From the NCBI GenBank assembly GCA_003661605.2, contig QMWL02000042.1:1-6496 (forward strand): a stretch of 6,496 nucleotides of DNA. The letters are read 5' to 3'. The stretch comes from an archaeon. GTDB taxonomy: Archaea; Thermoproteota; QMWL01. Below the pieces are notes generated by a model that was not told the DNA's origin, did no database searches, and was given only the letters and a program-made list of their open reading frames with translations. Positions 1 to 6,496 of this stretch are shown piece by piece; positions within the stretch are counted from its first letter, which is position 1, and each line of letters opens with the position of its first letter. The translations under genes and the position numbers were made by a program.

Positions 1-1
1 A

Positions 2-328
2 GAGGAAATTAGCGAGGAGGAGGCCAAAAGGCGCGGCTGGTTCGAAATCGCTGCTGGTACTGGTCGAAAGCGTAGAGCCGCACCCTTTAGCTTCAAGCTA
101 GCTAAACGCGCTGTTTTACTGAATACACCAACACAGATAGCGCTGACCAAGATCGACATCCTGTTTCCTGCAGCTCGTGGTGCTACCTCCTTCGAGCAAC
201 TACCTCCTGAAGCAAAGCAGTTCGTTGAACGCATCGAAAACGAGCTTAAAGTCCCAGTTACGCTGATCGGAACAGGACCCGGTGCCTCCGAAATCATAGA
301 TAGACGCCGCGAGCTAGGGCTTCTCTAG
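2..328 (+). CDS. purA: Adenylosuccinate synthetase, C-terminal part (5' end outside window)
   Basis: This cytosolic enzyme joins IMP and aspartate using GTP to make adenylosuccinate, the first committed step from IMP to AMP. Only the last 108 residues are present, in one open frame ending at TAG 326-328. Visible signatures are TGRKRR (window residues 20-25), matching the conserved arginine loop of PurA that contacts substrate and nucleotide, and LTKID (48-52), matching the TKxD guanine-recognition motif, preceded by the usual A-V-x-L-N helix. The tail, with GTGPG followed by IIDRR near the end, resembles archaeal PurA, which is shorter than the bacterial enzyme. The start, P-loop and catalytic Asp lie upstream of the window. 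The stop overlaps the stop of the convergent protease gene. Identification rests on recognised motifs, not on an alignment. Confidence 0.9.
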   Translation, partial: EEISEEEAKRRGWFEIAAGTGRKRRAAPFSFKLAKRAVLLNTPTQIALTKIDILFPAARGATSFEQLPPEAKQFVERIENELKVPVTLIGTGPGASEIIDRRRELGLL

Positions 329-1077
329 CCTAGTACCGCAGAAAGCACAGCTACAACGAAGTTGTTTGTACCATGTGCTACCCATGCCTCTTCCAACCCC
401 CACCGCGTGTAGACGAAGGCGAGGAGTATACCAGCTACAAACGACACTATGCCGCGTGCAACTCCAAACCAAGTGTATCCGGCAAGTAATGGAGGAAGCA
501 TGTGTGCTAGTCCAAAGCACCATCCGCTTACAACCTCTGCTATCCTTATGCTTGCCTCACGCTCCCTATACAGGTAGGCAATAAGCCCGACAATCCCCAC
601 TCTAAACATCAGCTCCTCTAGAGGAGGTCCTGCTAATGCCATCGCAAACCCCAAGACAACACCCTCCTCTACGGTTCTAGGCACGGTGTAACCCCAGCTA
701 GGTGGCATCCGAATGCGCGGTTCAAGAATAGCAACTACAAGGATTGCTATCATTCCTGAGGCAGCTAGAAGCAAACAGCCGAGCAGCAACCCCCGCAGTA
801 CTGCACGAACAAGCTCTCGAAAGGGGCGTCGCGGAACTCCCCTCTCTACGTCTCCGAGAAGGTGACCCTTCGGCGGTAGTTTCATCCGCGAACCGTAGCT
901 GTAACCTATCAGAAATATGGGACCGCCTACACCGAGTAGAACCCCCACGTGAATAAGCGCCTCAATCAGTTCCGCTCCCCAAACTCCTCCACCAATCCAA
1001 ACTTCGTAAAAGGCGAGAAGCAAATACCCCGTAAGCGTCGCCACCGTAGCGATTAGTAGGAGGAGAAAGCTACGCAC
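325..1077 (-). CDS. CPBP-family (CAAX protease/bacteriocin-processing) intramembrane protease
   Basis: This is a 250-residue multi-pass membrane protein with the three CPBP (Abi, Rce1-like) motifs in order. They are EExxxR at 154-159 (EELMFR), FxxxH at 188-192 (FGLAH) and HxxxN at 235-239 (HGTNN). Glu154/155 and His192 are the expected glutamate-protease catalytic residues inside the membrane, so the enzyme should be active. Hydrophobic segments lie near 3-23, 38-60, 92-118, 139-157, 160-174, 183-203 and 207-223, with 230-250 also apolar. Start is GTG at 1077-1075; its G is also the last base of the upstream radical SAM stop TAG, and an AGGTG element sits 4 bases before it. Coupled translation with the radical SAM gene is therefore likely. 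The family cleaves prenylated CAAX proteins in eukaryotes and processes or confers immunity to peptides in some bacteria. The substrate of archaeal members, including this one, cannot be read from the sequence. Confidence 0.88.
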   Translation of the reverse strand: MRSFLLLLIATVATLTGYLLLAFYEVWIGGGVWGAELIEALIHVGVLLGVGGPIFLIGYSYGSRMKLPPKGHLLGDVERGVPRRPFRELVRAVLRGLLLGCLLLAASGMIAILVVAILEPRIRMPPSWGYTVPRTVEEGVVLGFAMALAGPPLEELMFRVGIVGLIAYLYREREASIRIAEVVSGWCFGLAHMLPPLLAGYTWFGVARGIVSFVAGILLAFVYTRWGLEEAWVAHGTNNFVVAVLSAVLG

Positions 1078-2744
1078 TAAGCACCTGCAACAGCTGCTGT
1101 TTCTGATGTGATTTGAGTTGGGACTTCCTGAGGCTTCAACTCAGCGATTCTCTGATCAATATGCCGATAGACAAGCGGTTTGGCGATGTGTAGGAGGAAC
1201 CAGATCAGCCCTCGAATAAAGATCTTAGCAAGGAAGTTGTGCTTCTTTGTATACATGCGTGCAATGCGTGACATCCACCGAAAATCGTACTCGAAAACCT
1301 TCCTAAATAACTCCCAGTGATACCATGCTGCGTCTTCGCGAATTCGCATCGCCTTATATCCTGGTATGTTCACGTAGGGGACGAAGAGGAGAGGAACGAT
1401 AAAACCGGGGTACGGCTTCAGGCGGTCGAGCAGCTCTATCGTAGCGATGATATCTTCTGCAGTTTCTCCCGGAAGGTTTATGATTAGCGTTCCACAGGGG
1501 ACCCAGTAGTTGTCCACGCATACGCCGAAGGCTTGTTCTACGACATCTGGCCACTCTTCAGCCTTAAAGGGAGCTGGCTTTTTGTTCATAAACTTCGCAA
1601 TGAGCCTTGGGCTGCCTGTCTCAATACCCGTTTGAAAGCCCAAGAACCGATCCTCCCCGAGGTTTAAGATCTCCGAGATTTCCTCAACAGTTCGCGGACT
1701 TGCTGCTATTGGGGCGAGGGCTGCATGGCTAAAGCAGACCGCTTCAACACCTGGGGTCCCCGCAACTCTTCGCACAAGCTCAACTACCTTATCGTGTTCT
1801 ACATGATACCCTGATGTTACGCCATATCGCAACACATCCTCTGCGTGTAGAACAATGCTCGTCTGTCCTGCGTGAACATTGACTTTAACATCGTACAATA
1901 TGTCCTCGATAGGGCGGTGCCGTAAACGGCGTAAGGTCGGTGAGCAAAAGCGGCACCCCCGCCCACACCCCCTCGACACTTCGACAATACCTCCTACTGT
2001 ACCTCCACGAAGACGAGGTATTTGCTCAGGCGACGGAACTTGGTCGTACCGCGTTCTTAAAATCGTAGGAGTCGGCGGTGGATTTCCCTCAAGAATCTGT
2101 CGGAAAAGCTCCGGCACTAAAAGTTCTCCTTCTCCATCCACAACTATGTCAATACCCAGCTTTCGCATATCGTTCTCGGTAATCTGCCAAGCACCGGGAC
2201 CCCCCACTACAACAAATGCCCCACGCCGCCGTGCTTGCTGTACCTCGTCGCTAGTAACTAGTTTTCTAAAGAAGTGCGTTGTTATTGAAGGCGCATGTAC
2301 GACCCCATATTCTCCAGAAAACGTGGTCGATGCGGGCCCCTTACCCAGTGGATCGATAGCGGAAATCCCGATAACCCGCGTTTCTGTTCCAATTACGCTT
2401 CTCAAATCCTCCGGACGTGCAACAATAAGCTCCTCTTCTCCGACAACACCTGATTCGATAAGCGCTGCTTCAATTCTTCGGAGACCGTGAGGTGCAAGCA
2501 GGGCGCCGCCCCGTCGATCCCGTTTTACAGGGCGTGCGACAAAGGTCATGAGCAGGGAGGGGGGGATAAACCCGCGAATAGGTCCCGTAGTAAGGAATCC
2601 GTAGAAAACGCCTCCACCATAGTTGCTCATCAGCGTTCGATCCGCTGTCAGGACCACACGGTACCCATGGTCCAAAGCCACCCCAATTTGATGAAAGAGA
2701 AAACTCTTGCGAGCAACAGCTATTAGGACTGTAGCAAGCCCCAC
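1077..2744 (-). CDS. Radical SAM protein with N-terminal B12-binding-like fold, function unknown
   Basis: The frame encodes up to 555 residues. The radical SAM core carries CxxxCxxC at Cys260, Cys264 and Cys267 for the 4Fe-4S cluster that cleaves S-adenosylmethionine. GIETGS at 373-378 and NLPGET at 423-428 are typical later core-strand motifs. The N-terminal part resembles the Rossmann-like, cobalamin-binding-type domain common before such cores, with GGPGAWQ at 181-187 and DGEGE at 203-207. It lacks the DxHxxG cobalamin lower-ligand motif, so B12 binding is uncertain. There are no cysteines after residue 417, which argues against a SPASM or twitch auxiliary cluster. A basic, hydrophobic C-terminal stretch (about 492-522) could attach it peripherally to the membrane. 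It overlaps the CPBP gene by one base and so probably forms an operon with it. The longest start is GTG 2744, with no Shine-Dalgarno. A GTG at 2657-2655 (residue 30) would begin the protein just before the VLTADRTLMSNY segment, and I think it is at least as likely. The reaction catalysed is not known. Confidence 0.88.
   Translation of the reverse strand: MGLATVLIAVARKSFLFHQIGVALDHGYRVVLTADRTLMSNYGGGVFYGFLTTGPIRGFIPPSLLMTFVARPVKRDRRGGALLAPHGLRRIEAALIESGVVGEEELIVARPEDLRSVIGTETRVIGISAIDPLGKGPASTTFSGEYGVVHAPSITTHFFRKLVTSDEVQQARRRGAFVVVGGPGAWQITENDMRKLGIDIVVDGEGELLVPELFRQILEGNPPPTPTILRTRYDQVPSPEQIPRLRGGTVGGIVEVSRGCGRGCRFCSPTLRRLRHRPIEDILYDVKVNVHAGQTSIVLHAEDVLRYGVTSGYHVEHDKVVELVRRVAGTPGVEAVCFSHAALAPIAASPRTVEEISEILNLGEDRFLGFQTGIETGSPRLIAKFMNKKPAPFKAEEWPDVVEQAFGVCVDNYWVPCGTLIINLPGETAEDIIATIELLDRLKPYPGFIVPLLFVPYVNIPGYKAMRIREDAAWYHWELFRKVFEYDFRWMSRIARMYTKKHNFLAKIFIRGLIWFLLHIAKPLVYRHIDQRIAELKPQEVPTQITSETAAVAGA
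1082..1086 (-). promoter_or_regulatory. Possible Shine-Dalgarno of the CPBP protease gene
   Basis: The minus strand reads AGGTG, complementary to the archaeal 16S tail, four bases before the GTG start at 1077. It lies inside the last codons of the radical SAM gene. Together with the one-base TAG/GTG overlap it supports GTG 1077 as the real start and reinitiation or internal initiation within a shared transcript. Confidence 0.5.
2720..2728 (+). promoter_or_regulatory. Candidate archaeal TATA element for the C25 protease gene
   Basis: CTATTAGGA is centred about 26 bases before ATG 2750, the spacing expected for a leaderless archaeal transcript beginning at or next to the start codon. No Shine-Dalgarno precedes this ATG, which fits a leaderless message. 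The match to the TATA consensus is only fair and no clear BRE is seen. If the longest start of the radical SAM gene is right, this element lies inside that gene's coding sequence. Confidence 0.3.
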
Positions 2745-2749
2745 TTTGT

Positions 2750-5700
2750 ATGAGTAGGGAAACCCTTAGCGTACTTGCACTTTTCATAGCCACGTTACTC
2801 GTGCTCTCATCAGTACCCACCCCCGTCGTGGCTGCACTACCTCCTTCGCCTAGGTCGCGATCAGCAGAAGCATCTCCACCAAAGAACGGTCTTCCAACAT
2901 CCTCTCATAGGGTCGTTAAGCCGATCAGACCAATCTACCACCGAATTGAGATACCTCATATCGACTTCATGAAGCTGAACGATGGACTCGTTCCCGTCCT
3001 GTCAGATAGTCCATACATAATAAAACCTGGGCTCCCAATACTGCCTTTCAAACGCGTGTGGCTTGGACTCCCCCCAAACGCTGTTCCTATATCTGTAAAG
3101 GTAGTCTACGATGAGGTTGAGCGCATCTCTTTACATGAACCACTTGCTACGGGTGTTGCTCCTTGCATACTCGATACAGGAGAACCAATCTCCGTGCCTA
3201 AGCTTGAGCCACCCGATCCCTTCCCAAACGAGCTTGCAAACATCGAGCTCTACGGCTTCTTCCGCTACTACCGCGTTGTATCCGTTGCCGTCTTCCCCCT
3301 ACAGTACTCGCCTAGTCGACAGGAGCTAATTGTTCACAGGTCTATGGAGATCGCAGTGTTCTGCGAGCAAAGTAGCTCCATATCCTACACACCCCTACCC
3401 TTCTCTCAAGCACCGCCGGATGAGTTCGATTTCCTTGCGCATCTCGTTCTTGCTAACTACGAGCAAGCAACCGAATGGCGTGCAAAGGTAGAGCGACCAA
3501 CCTCACGCAAACCGGGCTTCTCCCTAAGGACAGCCTATCCAACGCTATCCCACGCCGACTACGTCATCATATGCCCAAATGATACCGAGATCGTTCGTGC
3601 AATGGAGGATCTAGCTCAAACTATTGAAGCGCGTGAACAGTTCTTCCACAATACCACGTTTGAAGCCGTTGTGGTAACTTTAGAGTGGATCAATCAGTCA
3701 TATATAGGTCGCGATCTTATGGAGAGAGTTCACAACTTCCTCGCCGACGCGCTCAACACATGGGGGATTCGCTACGCGCTGCCCGCCTTTGACGCTGACA
3801 TTTACGGAAATAAGGTCAGCTATGGTTCGATCGAAGACCTCCCTGTAGAAGGAGCGCGATACTACAGAACGTACGACTTCGTAAGCAGCATCCTTCCCCG
3901 ACCTCCTCAGGAGATTCCAACCGATGATTACTTCGCCGGTCTAGACCACAACTGGGACCTCGACAACGACTACATCTTCGGGGAACAGGCCTTCGACTGC
4001 GATTTAGGCGTTGAAGAAACCGACTACCTATATGATATCTATATCGGGCGTATCCCCATCACAAGCCTTAACGAATCCCTTACAGATGCTCGCAAACAAG
4101 CGTGGAATTATGCCAACAAGATGCGGCTAATGTATGAGACCATGCGCGCATACAATATCTCCTTCACTCGACTATGGGGAGGAGCCATTCTCTGGACTAG
4201 AGAAGAAACCTGGTTCCACACCGATAACGATGGCGCCTGGGTCGTCTACCACCTCTCTCTCTTCTACAAGGACCTGCCCTACCGATACAGCTTCGTCAAG
4301 TACCACCGTCTTAACGAAACAAACACAGATGTGTTCCTTGTTGAAGTAGCGTTATCCCAAGATCCCAAGCTTCAGTATCTAGGTCTTACAGAGGAAAATC
4401 TAACCCTCGAAGCCTTCTCTACCGCTCTTGAGGAATACGACATCGCTATATGTACTACCGTATCCCACGGATCGATAGGTGCTGTCTGGAGACACGGTCT
4501 ACCTGGAGAGCCTGAAGAGCGGCGTGCCTTTGACACGGTTAGTACAGCGTACGGTGCTCAAAACAGGTACCTTCCCGTAATCTTCGCTATGGCTTGTCTC
4601 AATGGCGCGTTCGACGCGCTAGAAGTCGGGACTGCTGGCTTCGCTGGAGTGTTTGAAAAGGAAAGCATCTTTGAAGCATATGCCCGTGCGCCACGCGGAG
4701 CTATTGCTTATGTAGCAAACACCCGAGAAGGGCTTGGTCTACCCCTTGGTAACATCAACGGAACTCTATTGATGGGTGGTGGTCTACTTGCAGGATTAAG
4801 TACAGGCTTATGTGCGCTTTTCCATAAATACCGTTGGCGAACCGGAATGTCTCGTGTTGGCGCTATGCTTTTCGGTTCTAAAATCCTCTACCTCTGGGGC
4901 GGCTGGGGCTACTCCACGTTCGAGATATTCACTAGCGAGCTGTGGAGAACCTCCTGGCCTAACGACTATGAGCGTCGAATCATCTTAGAGCTTGCGCTAG
5001 CTGGAGATCCTGCTTTCGAAATCTGGCCACCTGTAGACAACCATCCCCCGCAGATAGAGATCCTAACCCCTACCGAAAACGGTGTGATCTACACTTCCTC
5101 AGACACTGTTCGCGTTGTAGCACGGATAACTGATACCGACGTGATAATGAGGGAAGATGGCACTCAAATTCCCGACACTCCCTTCCTTGTATACGCTCTA
5201 GTTGACAACGAGCAAATTCCGATCCAGTATAGTGAGGGCTTTGCCTACGTAGATGTGCCTGTGAAGCGAGGTAAAGTCAAGTTGATCATCGCTGCTTTCG
5301 ATAGGTTTGCCTGCGGCGCATCGGTTAGCGTAGATATCGTACGCATGTTCCCGGTCAGCGAGGGAAGTAGCCTCAACTTCGTCAATGCGTACACACCCAT
5401 ATTCTACGATCCCTGCGATCAAGCTAGCGGGTTCTGGCTCTCCCTAGGAGGGTGGCAGATCACCCACGACCGCGCCTTTATGGGGCAAGGCTGCTGGTTC
5501 TCAGGGGTCTCCAGAAGCGCGGAATACCTGCTAATCAGTCGACCCATTGACCTCCCCCCCGACCAACCCTGCGTACTGTCCTTCTACGCCGCTTACGCGC
5601 TTGCTACATCCCTAACCGGATATGGTGACGACATGTGCTACGTAGAGATATCAGATGATGGTGGCAAGACATGGATCGCTCTCGATCTACTCTGGGGTGA

Positions 5701-6496
5701 AAGCATGATGTGGGATCAGTACGTCTACGACCTGAGCGACTATCTCGGCAAAACCATACAGATACGCTTCCGCGTAATATTCGGCGAATCACCCTACGCT
5801 AGGTTCGGCGTATACATCGATGAAATCGGTATCTTCCCGTTCCGAATACGAAGGACGCTATTCAGGGATAACGCGGAAGGCGGGGTACCCTTTACCGTCA
5901 TCACTCTGGAGGAGTTCGGCCTAGATCCTAATGCTTGCTGGTTCCGCGTATCCGACACCTACCACAGCCCCTACCACAGCTGGTGGTCAGGATATCAAAA
6001 AGGCGAGGACTGGCCTCAACTTGAGGAAGCAGGCTACTACGCCGTGTGGGCCTTCGGTGCTTTCTATCTATTCAACATCCTACCGCTCGAACATGCATGC
6101 GACTACGCGATGATCGCTATCGGTATATTCGACCTTGAAGCATGGGATGTCATCGGCTGGGTTGAGCGTCTTTACAGCGGGTCGAAGATGAATTGGTCCG
6201 GCATATGGTTCCCCATTCCCGAGGAGTACTGCAACCGTGGCTACTATGCCCTCATCCAATTTTATGTACTCTTCGACTCGCGGATTATTGCAGATGGCTG
6301 GTGGATCGATGACATCGAGTTAATCGAATACAGCGGCGGACCCCCTGTCCTCGAACCTATATACATGTGGAGAGAAAAAGGATCTGGTTGGGGTCTAGAG
6401 TCTGGTCTATCCGGTGGTCTTGGAGCACTCTCCATACCCAGTAATTCCGAGGTCATGTTCGTTGCTAACGTATCAAAGTACTCTGACAACCAGCTA
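2750..6496 (+). CDS. Secreted gingipain-like (peptidase C25) cysteine protease, multidomain, 3' end outside window
   Basis: The frame is open for 1249 codons from ATG 2750 to the window edge, with no stop. In-frame TAG 2732-2734 lies just upstream, so ATG 2750 is the only start that keeps the signal peptide. Domains in order: Sec signal peptide 1-28/29 (hydrophobic 6-22, ending VVAA); low-complexity Pro/Ser linker to about 60; C25-type propeptide about 60-208 (KPGLPILPF near 92); basic linker 244-260; C25 catalytic domain about 271-757. The catalytic domain has PTDDYFAGLDHNWD at 390-403, IGRIPITSL before about 455, catalytic His573 in SHGS, nucleophile Cys616 in MACLNG, and a GDPA end at 752-755. 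Next are an Ig-like domain about 766-866 and two MAM/immune-inhibitor-A-like modules, 877-1031 and 1038-1194, with a further domain starting near 1200. The role is an exported zymogen endopeptidase or processing protease on the cell surface. Cleavage preference (Arg, Lys or other) cannot be told. The anchoring mode is unseen because the C-terminus is missing. Cysteines are frequent in the MAM modules (four and three), suggesting disulfides. Confidence 0.88.
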   Translation, partial: MSRETLSVLALFIATLLVLSSVPTPVVAALPPSPRSRSAEASPPKNGLPTSSHRVVKPIRPIYHRIEIPHIDFMKLNDGLVPVLSDSPYIIKPGLPILPFKRVWLGLPPNAVPISVKVVYDEVERISLHEPLATGVAPCILDTGEPISVPKLEPPDPFPNELANIELYGFFRYYRVVSVAVFPLQYSPSRQELIVHRSMEIAVFCEQSSSISYTPLPFSQAPPDEFDFLAHLVLANYEQATEWRAKVERPTSRKPGFSLRTAYPTLSHADYVIICPNDTEIVRAMEDLAQTIEAREQFFHNTTFEAVVVTLEWINQSYIGRDLMERVHNFLADALNTWGIRYALPAFDADIYGNKVSYGSIEDLPVEGARYYRTYDFVSSILPRPPQEIPTDDYFAGLDHNWDLDNDYIFGEQAFDCDLGVEETDYLYDIYIGRIPITSLNESLTDARKQAWNYANKMRLMYETMRAYNISFTRLWGGAILWTREETWFHTDNDGAWVVYHLSLFYKDLPYRYSFVKYHRLNETNTDVFLVEVALSQDPKLQYLGLTEENLTLEAFSTALEEYDIAICTTVSHGSIGAVWRHGLPGEPEERRAFDTVSTAYGAQNRYLPVIFAMACLNGAFDALEVGTAGFAGVFEKESIFEAYARAPRGAIAYVANTREGLGLPLGNINGTLLMGGGLLAGLSTGLCALFHKYRWRTGMSRVGAMLFGSKILYLWGGWGYSTFEIFTSELWRTSWPNDYERRIILELALAGDPAFEIWPPVDNHPPQIEILTPTENGVIYTSSDTVRVVARITDTDVIMREDGTQIPDTPFLVYALVDNEQIPIQYSEGFAYVDVPVKRGKVKLIIAAFDRFACGASVSVDIVRMFPVSEGSSLNFVNAYTPIFYDPCDQASGFWLSLGGWQITHDRAFMGQGCWFSGVSRSAEYLLISRPIDLPPDQPCVLSFYAAYALATSLTGYGDDMCYVEISDDGGKTWIALDLLWGESMMWDQYVYDLSDYLGKTIQIRFRVIFGESPYARFGVYIDEIGIFPFRIRRTLFRDNAEGGVPFTVITLEEFGLDPNACWFRVSDTYHSPYHSWWSGYQKGEDWPQLEEAGYYAVWAFGAFYLFNILPLEHACDYAMIAIGIFDLEAWDVIGWVERLYSGSKMNWSGIWFPIPEEYCNRGYYALIQFYVLFDSRIIADGWWIDDIELIEYSGGPPVLEPIYMWREKGSGWGLESGLSGGLGALSIPSNSEVMFVANVSKYSDNQL
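5378..6331 (+). repeat. Two tandem protein-level modules, MAM/InhA-like, inside the C25 protease
   Basis: Residues 877-1031 and 1038-1194 of the protease share a diverged architecture. Each has W-x4-D-x8-W-[FW]-S-G (Trp902, Asp907, Trp916 to Gly919, and Trp1064, Asp1069, Trp1078 to Gly1081). Each ends in a Gly-aromatic-aromatic/Val-Ile-Asp-[ED]-Ile strand (Asp1024 and Asp1187). The first also has the DDGGKTW turn typical of the MAM-like domain of immune inhibitor A and related secreted proteases. The repeat period is about 162 residues. The DNA is not repetitive, so the duplication is old. A third copy may start downstream but is not recognisable in what is visible. Confidence 0.6.

Noticed and set aside
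320..335. Intrinsic terminator between the convergent genes
   Set aside because: There is no intergenic space, no hairpin and no T-run at the junction.
366..584. 72-codon plus-strand frame opposite the CPBP gene
   Set aside because: It lies antisense to the HxxxN and FxxxH motif region; cysteine- and arginine-rich random composition.
1879..2490. 203-codon open frame on the plus strand opposite the radical SAM gene
   Set aside because: It is antisense to conserved motifs including the CxxxCxxC loop. The protein is rich in Ser, Pro, Thr and Arg without domain character, which is typical of a shadow frame.
1077..2744. RiPP (sactipeptide-like) maturation cluster built from radical SAM plus CPBP protease
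   Set aside because: No small precursor frame lies beside the pair, and the radical SAM protein lacks C-terminal cysteines for a SPASM domain.
2470..2820. 116-codon minus-strand frame spanning the divergent start region
   Set aside because: It overlaps both the radical SAM N-terminal coding region and the signal peptide of the protease in other frames and has no recognisable motif.
5198..5422. Short minus-strand frame within the protease gene
   Set aside because: The plus strand here encodes a continuous Ig-like domain and the start of a MAM-like module; no independent support for the antisense frame.
1..6496. tRNA, rRNA, CRISPR array, insertion sequence or attachment site
   Set aside because: Reading both strands showed no direct-repeat/spacer pattern, no inverted repeats flanking a transposase, no cloverleaf with a TTCGA-type arm in a fitting context, and almost no non-coding space to hold one.

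Overview
The window looks like ordinary chromosome from an archaeon, most likely a thermophilic crenarchaeote (Thermoproteota). The reasons are an archaeal-type short C-terminus of adenylosuccinate synthetase, frequent GTG starts, heavy use of CTA (Leu) and ATA (Ile) codons, tightly packed genes with one-base or four-base overlaps, and a likely leaderless, TATA-driven start. Base composition is near 50% G+C. Arginine is mostly CGN rather than AGR in all genes, so nothing in composition marks a recently transferred segment. The species assignment is inference.

Layout. Positions 2-328 (+) hold the last 108 codons of purA. It converges tail to tail on a minus-strand pair, and the two genes share a single CTAG tetranucleotide as both stop codons. 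The minus-strand pair is a radical SAM protein (1077-2744) followed, with a one-base TAG/GTG overlap, by a CPBP-family intramembrane protease (325-1077). Reading away from the radical SAM gene on the plus strand is one very long open frame from ATG 2750 to the window edge. It has 1249 codons and no stop, so the gene is incomplete at its 3' end. There is no gene-free stretch longer than 300 bases.

The long frame is the main discovery. It has a Sec signal peptide, a gingipain-type (peptidase C25) propeptide, a C25 cysteine-protease domain with a visible His-Gly and Ala-Cys-Leu-Asn-Gly catalytic pair, an Ig-like domain, and at least two tandem MAM/immune-inhibitor-A-like beta-sandwich modules. 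It is therefore a large secreted zymogen protease.

Working together: the radical SAM/CPBP pair is almost certainly one translationally coupled operon, probably acting at the membrane on an unknown substrate. The C25 protease is transcribed divergently from the same short control region. Any functional link between the two transcription units is a hypothesis based only on adjacency and on both sides containing proteases of the cell envelope.
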